A DNA stretch of 48,218 nt from a bacterium (GCA_024654265.1 JANLIO010000059.1:1-48218), one strand, 5' to 3'. Counted from the first letter of the stretch, positions 8,528 through 16,966 are shown. Program-made: numbers and translations. Notes: generated by a model not told the origin, from the letters alone.

Positions 8528-8623
8528 ATGGGTTTGAATTATGATTTTTGTTTTGAGGCCTCCCTACACCGCGTTCCATATTTTTGATGATGTTGTCAAG
8601 TTCCAGCATGTGGATATCTTCAC

Positions 8624-8660
8624 TTGACGAGTATTCGCATGTGTTCTATTTTTGTTCCAT
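8624..8660 (+). promoter_or_regulatory. lexA promoter with overlapping SOS direct repeat
   Basis: TTGACG (8624-8629), a 17-base spacer and TATTTT (8647-8652) form the promoter. The direct repeat GTTC (8643-8646), seven bases, GTTC (8654-8657) straddles the -10 box. The predicted start falls at 8659-8661, at the ATG. A repressor bound here would block the polymerase, so lexA would be autoregulated. Confidence 0.8.
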
Positions 8661-9266
8661 ATGCCAAACCTCACACCAAAACAAAAAGACGTTCTTGATT
8701 TTATTGTTACGTTTATTCAAGAGCAGGGGTATCCGCCGTCATTTCGTGAAATTGCAGAAGGGCTAAATCTTGCTTCTCCCTCGACAGTTCACGTTCACAT
8801 TCGGTCTCTTCGCGAGGGTGGGTTTTTACGCGGAACCGGTTCAGCGCGAAATCTAGAACCAACAGACAAGGCCGTACGTTGGGGGAAGAGTGTGCTTCTT
8901 CCTTTGAAGGGGCTCATCACAGCCGGAGAGCCAATTGAGGCGGTGGAAGAGTACGAGACGTTTGCGGTGCCTGTTGCGCTTGCGCCTGATTCTGCGAATT
9001 CATATGTACTTCGTGTGAAAGGAAGCTCCATGATTGAGGACGGGATTTTTGATGGTGATTATGTTGTTGTCGAACGAAATCCATCCCCGCGAAACGGTGA
9101 TGTTGTCGTTGCGCTTTTGGATAATGAGTACGCCACGCTCAAACGTTTTTATCGCGAACGTGATCGTATCCGTCTTCAACCGGCAAACTCCACCATGAAA
9201 CCAATCTATTGCCATGATCCGCTCATTCAAGGGATTGTTAGGGCGGTTATTCGAAGTTTTAGATAA
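8661..9266 (+). CDS. lexA: SOS repressor LexA
   Basis: LexA represses DNA damage genes and is inactivated by RecA-stimulated self-cleavage. The 201-residue protein has the winged helix at 1-65 (SFREIAEGLNLASPSTVHVHI). The cleavage site is Ala88-Gly89 in ITAGEP. The serine-lysine dyad is Ser123 in KGSSMIEDG and Lys161 in TLKRF. The start at 8661 matches the family N-terminus (MPNLTPKQKDVLDFI). No ribosome binding site precedes it and the -10 box ends eight bases before it, so the mRNA is probably leaderless. It heads a block with a small gene, a toxin-antitoxin pair and dinB. Confidence 0.95.
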   Translation: MPNLTPKQKDVLDFIVTFIQEQGYPPSFREIAEGLNLASPSTVHVHIRSLREGGFLRGTGSARNLEPTDKAVRWGKSVLLPLKGLITAGEPIEAVEEYETFAVPVALAPDSANSYVLRVKGSSMIEDGIFDGDYVVVERNPSPRNGDVVVALLDNEYATLKRFYRERDRIRLQPANSTMKPIYCHDPLIQGIVRAVIRSFR

Positions 9267-9272
9267 AGGTGA

Positions 9273-9524
9273 ATGGATATGTACGAAAAAATTTCTGAAC
9301 CTATTGAAGTGATGGTGGCATTCCGTGGCAGTCGTCCGGAGCCGATTGTTTTTAAATGGAATCGGAAAATTTATCGCGTTTCAAAAGTAAATTTGATGCA
9401 CACTGAGCGACGTGGTCGAGAGAAGTTTTATATTTTTTCCGTATCAGACGAAACAAATGCCTATCGATTATCCTTTTCAGGAGAGTCTTTGAAGTGGAAT
9501 CTTGAAGAGATGGCGATGTTGTGA
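9273..9524 (+). CDS. Small beta-rich protein, possibly DUF6504-like
   Basis: An 83-residue protein six bases downstream of lexA, so almost certainly in the same transcript. The pattern EPIEVMVAFRGSRPEPIVFKWNRKIYRVSKV resembles small proteins of the DUF6504 type, which often sit next to lexA or dinB-type polymerase genes; I recall this association only loosely. The hydrophobic strands alternate with basic residues, which fits a small barrel able to touch nucleic acid. Position suggests an accessory role in the damage response. A second ATG two codons in is an equally good start. Confidence 0.6.
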   Translation: MDMYEKISEPIEVMVAFRGSRPEPIVFKWNRKIYRVSKVNLMHTERRGREKFYIFSVSDETNAYRLSFSGESLKWNLEEMAML

Positions 9525-9554
9525 TATTTTGAAGTTAATCTTAAGATTATCTTT

Positions 9555-9773
9555 ATGAGTATCATTGGCCTCAAGGAATTGCGTGAAAATTTAGCGGAGT
9601 ATGAAAAACAGATCCAAAAAGGACGGTCGTTTATTGTCATGAAACGATCAAAGCCTATTTTTAAAATTGGGCCAGTGGATGAGGGCGGATGGGAAACGGT
9701 GATCGATTTTACTGAGCACAAAAAAGGCGGTATTTCCGCAAAGGAATTGCTTGCGCGATTACAAAAAAGTTGA
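9555..9773 (+). CDS. Antitoxin, Phd/YefM-like
   Basis: A 72-residue protein whose first half reads like the Phd/YefM fold (GLKELRENLAEYEKQIQKGRSFIVMKRSKP), the DNA-binding part that also autoregulates such operons. The C-terminal half would wrap the toxin. TAAGAT at 9542-9547 lies seven bases before the ATG, with TTGTGA a 17-base spacer upstream, so it probably has its own leaderless transcript. The toxin gene follows after one base (TGA, C, ATG). Confidence 0.8.
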   Translation: MSIIGLKELRENLAEYEKQIQKGRSFIVMKRSKPIFKIGPVDEGGWETVIDFTEHKKGGISAKELLARLQKS

Positions 9774-9774
9774 C

Positions 9775-10014
9775 ATGACGGATCAGATCCAAAAGTTTCT
9801 TCGAAAACTTTCCGACAAGGAACGACGTGTGATCACTCGGCTGATCGAAATGATCGTTTTGGGTAAATTGACCGGTTTGGATGTAAAAAAGTTACAGGGA
9901 AGTCAGGATGTCTTTCGTATCCGAAAAGGTGATATTCGAATCATATACCGTAGATCAGACAACGAGGTTTTTATTATCGCCATCGAACGTAGGACGAAAA
10001 ATACCTATAGATAA
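9775..10014 (+). CDS. Toxin, RelE/ParE superfamily
   Basis: A 79-residue protein with the RelE/ParE layout: two N-terminal helices (QKFLRKLSDKERRVITRLIEMI), then strands with basic residues (VKKLQGSQDVFRIRKGDIRIIYR), ending in FIIAIERR. RelE-type members cut mRNA on the ribosome and ParE-type members poison gyrase; which one applies here is not clear. The start at 9775 is chosen because it follows the antitoxin stop by one base. The pair sits between lexA and dinB. Confidence 0.82.
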   Translation: MTDQIQKFLRKLSDKERRVITRLIEMIVLGKLTGLDVKKLQGSQDVFRIRKGDIRIIYRRSDNEVFIIAIERRTKNTYR

Positions 10015-10096
10015 AAGTGCGTGCGCACATACGAGAGTGAGGATACTCGGTGTCCTTATTTGGAGCGATGCGTGTCAGTCAGACGGGTTTTTTATA

Positions 10097-10131
10097 TTGA
10101 CCGGTTTGTGTAAGTGTTCTATTTTTGTTCT
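10097..10131 (+). promoter_or_regulatory. dinB promoter with overlapping SOS direct repeat
   Basis: TTGACC (10097-10102), 17-base spacer, TATTTT (10120-10125). GTTC (10116-10119), TATTTTT, GTTC (10127-10130) overlaps the -10 box in exactly the same register as at lexA. The expected start coincides with the ATG at 10132. Confidence 0.8.
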
Positions 10132-11445
10132 ATGTTCCTCCCGCTTTCGGAAAAACTCATTGCTCATGTGGATATGAACTCCTATTTCGCGTCTGTGGAG
10201 CAACAGGCGAATCCAACGTTGCGTGGAAAGCCGATTGGGGTGTGCGCGTATTTGCATGAACATGGATGTGTGATCGCGGCGTCAGTTGAGGCGAAACGTT
10301 TTGGCGTGAAGGTTGGGATGACAGTGCGTGAATCGCGCGCTGTTTGTCCGCATATGGTGTTTGTGGAAAATGATCCGGGGAAATATCGAGCCGTGACAAA
10401 AAGCGTGTTTGGCATTTTGGGTGAATTAACAGATCGGATGGAGCCGTATTCGATTGATGAAGCGTTTCTAGATCTCACGGGTTGGTTTAAAGATCCGGCA
10501 GAGGCAGGATGGGCGCTCGCACGTGCTCGGCAAAGGATCACGGATGAAGTTGGTGAATGGTTGCGCTGTTCCATTGGCATTGCGCCCACGCGTTTCTTGG
10601 CAAAGACAGCGTCAAAAATGGAAAAGCCGAGCGGGCTCACGGTGATTGATCATGAAAATCTTGATGAGATGCTGGGGCGTTTACGTCTTCGTGATTTACA
10701 TGGCATTGGTCCACGCATGGAGCGACGATTTAAGAAGATCGGAATTTATTCGCCACTCGCGCTTAAACAATATCCACTTCAAAATCTTATGCGCCCGTTT
10801 GGGAAATATGGATTTATGATGTGGGCAAAGTTACACGGATGGGAACCGGATCATATTCAAACGGCTGACGAAAACGTACGAAAATCAATTGGTCATTCAT
10901 ATTGTTTACCGGATCGGATAAATGATGGTGAAGGCGGGGTTCTTTCTGTTCTCGTAAAACTTACAGAGCGTGCATCGCGAAGAATGCGAACGTATCGATT
11001 CCTCGCGTCCGTTGTTACTGTCGCAGTCTCTTTTCGTGAAAACGACGACCGTCATCCTATTTCATTTCAGGTTGGAACGATATCGGATTGGCGCAGGCTC
11101 GATGAACCGGCGCAAGATTCATTTGTGCTTATTGATGTGGCGACGCGCCTGTTGCATACGATGTGGAATGGGGAGCGAGTTCGCTTTCTCGCGGTAACAC
11201 TTTCCGAGTTTTCCATTCCAACTGGGCAATTATCGTTGCCAGCTTCATCATCTGATGCCTGCCGAACGCGTACGCATACGCGTCAAAAAGATGTTTCATT
11301 CGCCATCGATGCTATCCGCGATCGGTATGGAGATAACTCAATTATGTTCGGATCTATGTTTGGATCAGAGGAGCACGCCCCTGAGCGCATTGGCTTTCGG
11401 AAAACGGATATGTTGTCGCGTCTTCCAAGACGTGCGGTTTTCTGA
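10132..11445 (+). CDS. dinB: Y-family translesion DNA polymerase (DinB/UmuC type)
   Basis: An error-prone polymerase that copies past DNA lesions, expected to be induced by damage. The 437-residue protein has the first catalytic block AHVDMNSYFASVE (Asp14, with Asn at the position that is often Asp in Pol IV) and the second, YSIDEAFLD, with the DE pair at 109-110. Next come the helix-hairpin-helix region (LHGIGPRMERRFKKIGI) and the little-finger domain starting near KSIGHSYCLP. No clear clamp-binding motif is seen at the C-terminus. The ATG at 10132 directly follows the SOS box, and no ribosome binding site is present. leuS follows after 14 bases. Confidence 0.93.
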   Translation: MFLPLSEKLIAHVDMNSYFASVEQQANPTLRGKPIGVCAYLHEHGCVIAASVEAKRFGVKVGMTVRESRAVCPHMVFVENDPGKYRAVTKSVFGILGELTDRMEPYSIDEAFLDLTGWFKDPAEAGWALARARQRITDEVGEWLRCSIGIAPTRFLAKTASKMEKPSGLTVIDHENLDEMLGRLRLRDLHGIGPRMERRFKKIGIYSPLALKQYPLQNLMRPFGKYGFMMWAKLHGWEPDHIQTADENVRKSIGHSYCLPDRINDGEGGVLSVLVKLTERASRRMRTYRFLASVVTVAVSFRENDDRHPISFQVGTISDWRRLDEPAQDSFVLIDVATRLLHTMWNGERVRFLAVTLSEFSIPTGQLSLPASSSDACRTRTHTRQKDVSFAIDAIRDRYGDNSIMFGSMFGSEEHAPERIGFRKTDMLSRLPRRAVF

Positions 11446-11459
11446 TAATTTGGGACAAT

Positions 11460-13916
11460 ATGAACGAACGATATTCACCTCATGAGATTGAGTCGAAGTG
11501 GCAGGCGACGTGGGAAGAGGACGGAATCTATCATGCAAAGGATGGTGATCCACGTCATCGTGATGAAAAATTTTACGGATTGATCGAATTTCCGTATCCA
11601 TCAGGTGAGGGTTTACACGTTGGTCATCCGCGGTCGTATACAGCGCTTGATATCATGATGCGGAAAAAGCGGATGGAAGGGAAGAACGTTTTGTATCCGA
11701 TTGGGTGGGATGCATTTGGGTTGCCCACGGAAAATTTTGCGATTAAACATAAAATAAAACCACAGGATGCAACAGCGAAAAATGTTGCGAACTTTACGCG
11801 TCAGTTGAAGTCTCTCGGATTTGGTTTTGATTGGTCGCGCGAAATCAACACAACGGATCCGGCATACTATAAATGGACGCAATGGATGTTTTTAAAATTC
11901 TACGACGCGTTTTACGATGAAGAACAAGATCGAGCACGCCCCATCTCTGAGTTTGTCGGGGAGGATCCTGATGCACATCGTTTGGCGTTTAAAGCGAAAA
12001 CAGAGATTAATTGGTGCCCCTCGTGCAAGATCGGATTGGCGAATGAAGAGGCGCAAGGCGGTGTGTGCGAGCGGTGTGGAGGGCCAGTAGAAAAACGGGA
12101 AAAGGAACAGTGGATGTTGCGTATCACAAAGTATGCCGATCGTTTGCTGAATGATCTGGAGTCTGTAGATTATCTTGAACGAATTAAATCTCAGCAGACA
12201 AACTGGATCGGAAAAAGTGAAGGGGCGTATGTGGATTTTGAAATTCGTCCTCCGTTCTCTGCTCGAAGTTCCGCATCATCCGATAACGATTCAGTGTTTG
12301 GTACGATCCGCGTTTTTACCACTCGCCCTGATACGATCGACGGTGCAACATTTTTAGTGATGGCACCGGAGCATGGCATGGTCGCAACGTGGTTGAGCGA
12401 GGGAAGGATTACAAACGCAAAACAGGTTCAAGACTATCAAGCAAAAGCAATTACAAAATCAGATTTGGACAGACAGCGTGAAGATAAGGGTAAAACAGGA
12501 GTTGAATTAAAGGGAGTTCAAGCGATAAATCCAGCGACACAAGAAGAAATCCCTGTTTGGATTGCGGATTATGTTCTTGCCGGATATGGAACGGGTGCCA
12601 TTATGGCGGTTCCTGCATATGACGAGCGTGATCGTGATTTTGCTGATCAATTTAAACTTCCAATCGTTGAAACACCGCTTCGCGACATGGCGGAAACACT
12701 TTCATGGGTTGAAAACCGTGGTATTGGCGAGCGCGCAACAACGTATCGTCTCCGTGATTGGGTATTTTCTCGTCAACGGTATTGGGGTGAACCAATCCCG
12801 CTCGTCTACTGTGATGCGTGTGGAACAGTTCCTCTTTCAATTTCAGATCTTCCGCTTCTTCTTCCAGACGTTGAAGTGTATGAACCAACCGACACGGGGG
12901 AGTCACCGCTCGCGGGAATGACTGAGTGGGTACATACGACATGTCCAACATGCAAAGGTCCGGCAAAACGTGAAACGGATACGATGCCAAACTGGGCCGG
13001 ATCGTCGTGGTATTTTTTGCGATATTGCGATCCGAAAAATAATGACGCCTTTGCTGACGCCGAGAAACTCAAATATTGGATGCCTGTTGATCTCTACAAC
13101 GGTGGAATGGAGCACACAACGCTTCACCTTTTGTATTCTCGTTTTTGGTACAAGGTGCTTTTTGATCTTGAATATATTCCGAAATCATGTGGATCAGAAC
13201 CGTACTCAATGCGAAGATCACATGCGCTCATTCTTGGTGAAGGTGGTATAAAAATGTCGAAATCAAAAGGAAATGTTGTAAATCCGGATGATATTGTCAA
13301 TGAGTACGGCGCCGACATCTTCCGGATTTATGAAATGTTTATCGGCCCATTTGATCAAGACGCGCCGTGGAACACGCGAGGCATTCAGGGTGTAAAACGA
13401 TTTTTGGAAAAAGTGTGGCGCGTGTACACAGAGGATGAGACGCCTCAGTCAGAATCTGAAGAATGCGTCTCTCTCATTCACAAGACGGCTCAAAAAGTCG
13501 GTGATGATATTGAGTCCATGGATTTCAATACCGCTGTCTCAACGCTCATGGTGATGACAAATGAAATGGCAAAGCAAGGAGCATCGTTAACGACGCGTGA
13601 AATGTTCTGCAAACTTCTCGCTCCGTTTGCCCCTCATCTTTCTGAAGAACTGTGGTCACGAATGGGGTACACTGATTCGGTTCACGTATCAGCATGGCCA
13701 AAGGCTGATTCAAGCAAGATTCATCGTGATACGTTCGAGCTCGTCATCCAAGTGGATGGAAAAGTCCGTGACAAAATAATGGTTTCTTCTGATATTTCAG
13801 AGGAACTCGCAAAAGAAAAGGCACTTGCATCCGAAAATGTACAAAAATTTGTAAAAAACAGACAACCTTCACGTATTGTGTACGTCCCAGGGAGACTCGT
13901 GAGTATTGCTATTTAA
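11460..13916 (+). CDS. leuS: Leucyl-tRNA synthetase
   Basis: Charges tRNA-Leu with leucine; the tRNA-Leu(UAA) substrate gene lies at 3201. The 818-residue class I enzyme has the HVGH signature at 53-56 (HIGH motif) after FPYPSGEGL. A zinc-type Cys module follows (CPSC, then CERCGG). The CP1 editing domain contains TTRPDTIDGATF and GTGAIMAVPAYDERD. KMSKS lies at 598-602, before the anticodon-binding helical domain. The length is normal for a bacterial LeuRS. It starts 14 bases after dinB and may share its transcript, though GATAAT at 11444-11449 could serve as a separate -10 box. Confidence 0.97.
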   Translation: MNERYSPHEIESKWQATWEEDGIYHAKDGDPRHRDEKFYGLIEFPYPSGEGLHVGHPRSYTALDIMMRKKRMEGKNVLYPIGWDAFGLPTENFAIKHKIKPQDATAKNVANFTRQLKSLGFGFDWSREINTTDPAYYKWTQWMFLKFYDAFYDEEQDRARPISEFVGEDPDAHRLAFKAKTEINWCPSCKIGLANEEAQGGVCERCGGPVEKREKEQWMLRITKYADRLLNDLESVDYLERIKSQQTNWIGKSEGAYVDFEIRPPFSARSSASSDNDSVFGTIRVFTTRPDTIDGATFLVMAPEHGMVATWLSEGRITNAKQVQDYQAKAITKSDLDRQREDKGKTGVELKGVQAINPATQEEIPVWIADYVLAGYGTGAIMAVPAYDERDRDFADQFKLPIVETPLRDMAETLSWVENRGIGERATTYRLRDWVFSRQRYWGEPIPLVYCDACGTVPLSISDLPLLLPDVEVYEPTDTGESPLAGMTEWVHTTCPTCKGPAKRETDTMPNWAGSSWYFLRYCDPKNNDAFADAEKLKYWMPVDLYNGGMEHTTLHLLYSRFWYKVLFDLEYIPKSCGSEPYSMRRSHALILGEGGIKMSKSKGNVVNPDDIVNEYGADIFRIYEMFIGPFDQDAPWNTRGIQGVKRFLEKVWRVYTEDETPQSESEECVSLIHKTAQKVGDDIESMDFNTAVSTLMVMTNEMAKQGASLTTREMFCKLLAPFAPHLSEELWSRMGYTDSVHVSAWPKADSSKIHRDTFELVIQVDGKVRDKIMVSSDISEELAKEKALASENVQKFVKNRQPSRIVYVPGRLVSIAI

Positions 13917-14020
13917 TATCCTGAGAGGCTTAAGCTTTAGGTTAAATCTCTCTTGTTTTGTATTTTGTTTCGTTTTGAACTTTCTTGACAAGGTCTTTTG
14001 AAATATGGCAGCGGTGAAGG

Positions 14021-15232
14021 ATGGGTCGTTATTTTGGCTGGGGGATGTTTGCCGTCCTGTTTGGAGTCGCTCTTCGTAGTACAGAGTCTTCTTTTTATAT
14101 TCCGCCGTGGTTTTGGATGGTTTCCTTTTTTTGTTTTGTGACGGTATTTCTTTGCATATCAGCCCTTCAGTTTCGTATTGTTGTTTGTCTTGTTTTCGCA
14201 TTTGTATTTGGAATGTGGCGTGTGGATGTTGCACCTCGTCCGCACCTTCGTAGAATCGACGGGCGTGCATTTTTGGTTCGTACGCAAGTGGTTGATGTAT
14301 GGACAGCACGAAGAAATGCAGTGACAGCGCGCATTGCCCCACATTTTTCTCCGGATGAAACAGCACTGGTTGCCGGAATTTTGTATGGTGATGCCGATTT
14401 TTCAAAAACAGCGAAAGATCGGTTTGTCTCATCCGGATTGATGCATGTGGTCGCCGTTTCCGGATCAAATGTAACGATTCTTATCCGAGCGATCTCGCTC
14501 ATACTTCTCTTTTTTGGATTACATCGTCGTCACGCATTTTTTCTTTCCTCAGGATCTCTTATTTTATTTACTCTTTTTGTTGGAATCCAACCGTCCGTTC
14601 TTCGTGCCGGGTTGATGGCGTGGGCTGTTCTTATCGCGCGTGAGATTGGACATCCGACCTCGGCATTTCGACTTCTTTTGACATCGGCATTTATTTTGAT
14701 CATGTGGAATCCGTGGCAACTTTTGTTTGATGTGAGTTTTGCTCTTTCCTTTCTTGCGATGTGGGGAGTTCTCGCGTGGACGCCTATTTTCACAAAGTGG
14801 TTTTGGTTTTTGCCCACGCGTTTCAGTTTGCGCGAAATTGCATCAATGACCGCATCGGCAACATTGATGACGGCACCGTATCTTGCCTGGGCGTTTGGAA
14901 GACTTTCCCTTGCTGGGCTTATCACAAATTTATTCGCACTTCCTTTGGTTCTTTTTATTATGGCGGGTGGTGCCATTGTCGCTGTTCTTGGCACAATGCC
15001 TTTCGCATCTGTTGTCGCCGTTCCGCTCCAAGGCTTTGTTCGAGCGATGTATTTTATCTCGCGTCTTGCGGAGGCGGTTCCATGGCTTGATCTTGGTGTG
15101 CAGAGCATGACATCAGTTTTTTGTGTTTCGGCATATCTCCTTTTGATATTTCTGTGGATAAGTGTGCGTGGAGACATGGATGAGGGGTGTGGAAAAGTCG
15201 GAATATTTTTTGGACGTGTCAGTATCGACTGA
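14021..15232 (+). CDS. comEC: ComEC/Rec2-type DNA uptake channel, short form
   Basis: ComEC forms the inner membrane channel for single-stranded DNA during natural transformation. The 403-residue protein is much shorter than the roughly 750-residue two-domain form. It has two N-terminal helices, a reduced N-terminal soluble segment (about residues 65-110), and the multi-helix competence domain. The conserved block GLMHVVAVSGSNVTI lies at about 138-152 and QPSVLRAGLMAWAV at about 188-201. No metallo-beta-lactamase-like C-terminal domain is attached. Eight or more hydrophobic helices are visible. The start is the first ATG that keeps the membrane segment. Together with the OB/lamin-tail surface protein it suggests an interest in external DNA. 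Confidence 0.9.
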   Translation: MGRYFGWGMFAVLFGVALRSTESSFYIPPWFWMVSFFCFVTVFLCISALQFRIVVCLVFAFVFGMWRVDVAPRPHLRRIDGRAFLVRTQVVDVWTARRNAVTARIAPHFSPDETALVAGILYGDADFSKTAKDRFVSSGLMHVVAVSGSNVTILIRAISLILLFFGLHRRHAFFLSSGSLILFTLFVGIQPSVLRAGLMAWAVLIAREIGHPTSAFRLLLTSAFILIMWNPWQLLFDVSFALSFLAMWGVLAWTPIFTKWFWFLPTRFSLREIASMTASATLMTAPYLAWAFGRLSLAGLITNLFALPLVLFIMAGGAIVAVLGTMPFASVVAVPLQGFVRAMYFISRLAEAVPWLDLGVQSMTSVFCVSAYLLLIFLWISVRGDMDEGCGKVGIFFGRVSID

Positions 15233-15246
15233 CGCGTGTTCTTTTT
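15213..15246 (+). terminator. Probable terminator overlapping the comEC stop
   Basis: Stem around TGTCAGT/ACTGACG with loop ATCG, followed by TGTTCTTTTT. It overlaps the last codons of comEC; the T-run starts seven bases after the stem, so efficiency is uncertain. Confidence 0.45.
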
Positions 15247-15603
15247 GCTGTAACGGTTGAATCTGACAAGGTGTTTATACGTGCTGACACTTTTTTTTGA
15301 CCCGCTTTTCAAACACCCACACACTGATAGTGCAGATCGATCTCGTACCTCACACGAACAGAGAGCGCGACGGAATGAAAGGAAGCGGATATATCCGGGC
15401 CAGATCGGGGAAAGAAGCGGCCCCGAAGGAAACCCCGAGTCGGTTTTGACTGATTCGGAGATGGATAGACCACACGTTTGTTTTCTTGCATTCCAGCGTC
15501 GCCTCTCTGTCACGTTGTGTCCCACGCAATCTCCGTGATGCATAGCGGAAATCGCGGGGCGACACATGAGGTGTTGTCTCGTTCATTCACATTTCGGGAT
15601 ATC
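15247..15603 (+). promoter_or_regulatory. Long structured leader of the M23 lipoprotein gene
   Basis: About 360 bases without a convincing gene. Two CCCCGA words (15421-15426 and 15433-15438) can each pair with TCGGGG at 15405-15410. The second CCCCGA can instead pair with a TCGG further on, so alternative folds are possible. More hairpins lie near 15535-15565. The run ends in a perfect AAGGAGG site. The layout fits a regulatory leader, but no known riboswitch class is recognised. Confidence 0.4.
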
Positions 15604-15615
15604 AAGGAGGAACTC

Positions 15616-16863
15616 ATGTTCCACGCACGTCGGTTTACATACAGTTTCGGTTTGACTGGAATACTCATCATCTTCGAATTTCTTATCTTCGCTCTTGTCT
15701 TTGGTGGCTGTGGCTACTATGACGAGCATGAGATGCAGAAGATCGGAAAAGAAGCATCTTCGATGCAGGCATTGCCTTGCATGGTGACAACGGTGTACGC
15801 ACCCGTGAATTCTGAAGATCTCCAAAACGTGTACCAAGGACGTTCGTTTTATGCGGACGTAAATCACCTTGGTCACGATGTTTCCCTTCCGGAAGGATCG
15901 TCTATCTCACCTGTTGGTTGTGGCAAACTGCAGGTCTATCGTCCGTCGTCAGGGTACGGTCAACTCGTTGTTGTCATCGAGCACGAGTTTCCGTTCCCAG
16001 TACAGCTCACGAACGGTGAGGGTAAGCAGGTGAAGATCACGCGGTTTCTTTCCATCTACGGTCATCTTCGAAAGAGTGAGGATCGAATGGGTGGGAATGC
16101 CTCGTCGTTTTCACCGGGAGATCGTATCGATCCTGTTGATACGATCGGCTACATTGATCAGGACGCGACAAACGGTGACGGCGCCGAGCATGTTCATATC
16201 GGGATTCGACTCCAAAGCGCATCGGACGCGGTAAAGACGGATCCATCCGCGTGGTTTCGCGGATACGATAAAGTGCCAAGCCAGCGAAAATGGTATGCAG
16301 ATCCGCTGACGTTTCTAAATGAAGCGCATACAGCGCTTGGAGGACCTTCGTGTTATGGCACGGGTGGTTCTGGAGGATCTTCTTCAGAGTCCGGTTCGTC
16401 ATCGAGCTCGTCTTCAGGATCGGGAACAATGTCATCGAGCTCATCATCGAGCGGATCTTCCGGCGGATCATCGACCGGAGTTCCTGTGGGCATGATCCAA
16501 TTCGTGTACACCGGACCCGCAATGTCTGGATCACATGAACTGCATGGGATGTGGGATCCTCCGGGACCAAGCTCGGTGTCATGGGGATCCGAAGCAACGG
16601 TTCAATGTCCGGATGTCGTTCCTGGAGATGGCGGGCTGGAATGTCTGTTGGCAATGTCGAGCGGAACACAGTATTTCACGTTTACGGTTCGACTCCCCGA
16701 TGGAAGTTGGTGGGGTGACATGTCGAATGATCCAAAAGGCGGAAAAGGAAAACCGATTGGAAACGTGACTCTCACTGGACCGAATGGAGAAATTTCCTAC
16801 CAAATGGTAAATAATGGAAGTGGACCGGAATACTACAACGGGTTTGTCTCCGTTATCCCGTAA
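15616..16863 (+). CDS. M23-type peptidase-like lipoprotein with Ser-rich linker
   Basis: M23 enzymes cut peptidoglycan cross-links. The start at 15616 is set by AAGGAGG (15604-15610). The 415-residue protein has a hydrophobic signal followed by a lipobox-like FGGC (Cys32), so it is probably lipid-anchored outside the membrane. The zinc ligands of the family can be traced: His84 and Asp88 in NHLGHD, His150 in IYGHL, and the HVH pair at 192-194. A Ser/Gly linker (about 275-325) leads to a beta-rich C-terminal domain of about 120 residues that I cannot name; it could bind sugar. Codon use is GC-richer than in leuS or recA, and the gene belongs to the strong-Shine-Dalgarno group. Confidence 0.8.
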   Translation: MFHARRFTYSFGLTGILIIFEFLIFALVFGGCGYYDEHEMQKIGKEASSMQALPCMVTTVYAPVNSEDLQNVYQGRSFYADVNHLGHDVSLPEGSSISPVGCGKLQVYRPSSGYGQLVVVIEHEFPFPVQLTNGEGKQVKITRFLSIYGHLRKSEDRMGGNASSFSPGDRIDPVDTIGYIDQDATNGDGAEHVHIGIRLQSASDAVKTDPSAWFRGYDKVPSQRKWYADPLTFLNEAHTALGGPSCYGTGGSGGSSSESGSSSSSSSGSGTMSSSSSSSGSSGGSSTGVPVGMIQFVYTGPAMSGSHELHGMWDPPGPSSVSWGSEATVQCPDVVPGDGGLECLLAMSSGTQYFTFTVRLPDGSWWGDMSNDPKGGKGKPIGNVTLTGPNGEISYQMVNNGSGPEYYNGFVSVIP

Positions 16864-16868
16864 TTTTC

Positions 16869-16915
16869 GTAGCCTAGAGAAGAAAGAACTTCTCTTTTCT
16901 AGGCTACATCTTTTC
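16869..16915 (+). terminator. Terminator after the M23 gene
   Basis: Stem GTAGCCTAGA/TCTAGGCTAC extended inside by GAAG/CTTC, six bases after the stop codon at 16863, followed by ATCTTTT. Confidence 0.75.
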
Positions 16916-16951
16916 ATCTTGTCATCAGCTTGACCGTATGAGAGGATACTA

Positions 16952-16966
16952 GAACGAAAATAGAAC
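16952..16966 (+). promoter_or_regulatory. SOS direct repeat upstream of recA
   Basis: GAAC, seven bases (GAAAATA), GAAC: the exact complement type of the lexA and dinB boxes, differing from them at one spacer base. It lies 80 bases before the recA ATG, close to a TTGACC (16930-16935), so a SOS-controlled promoter probably starts here, in addition to a second, leaderless-type start nearer the gene. Confidence 0.7.

Noticed and set aside
15395..15425. SRP (4.5S) RNA tip
   Set aside because: CAGATCGGGGAAAGAAGCGGCC loosely resembles the SRP domain IV, but the conserved AGCAG is AGCGG, the tetraloop is wrong, and TCGGGG/CCCCGA pairing explains the site better.
15478..15615. An earlier start for the M23 lipoprotein
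   Set aside because: The frame is open, but the signal peptide and lipobox only fit the ATG at 15616, which has the perfect AAGGAGG.
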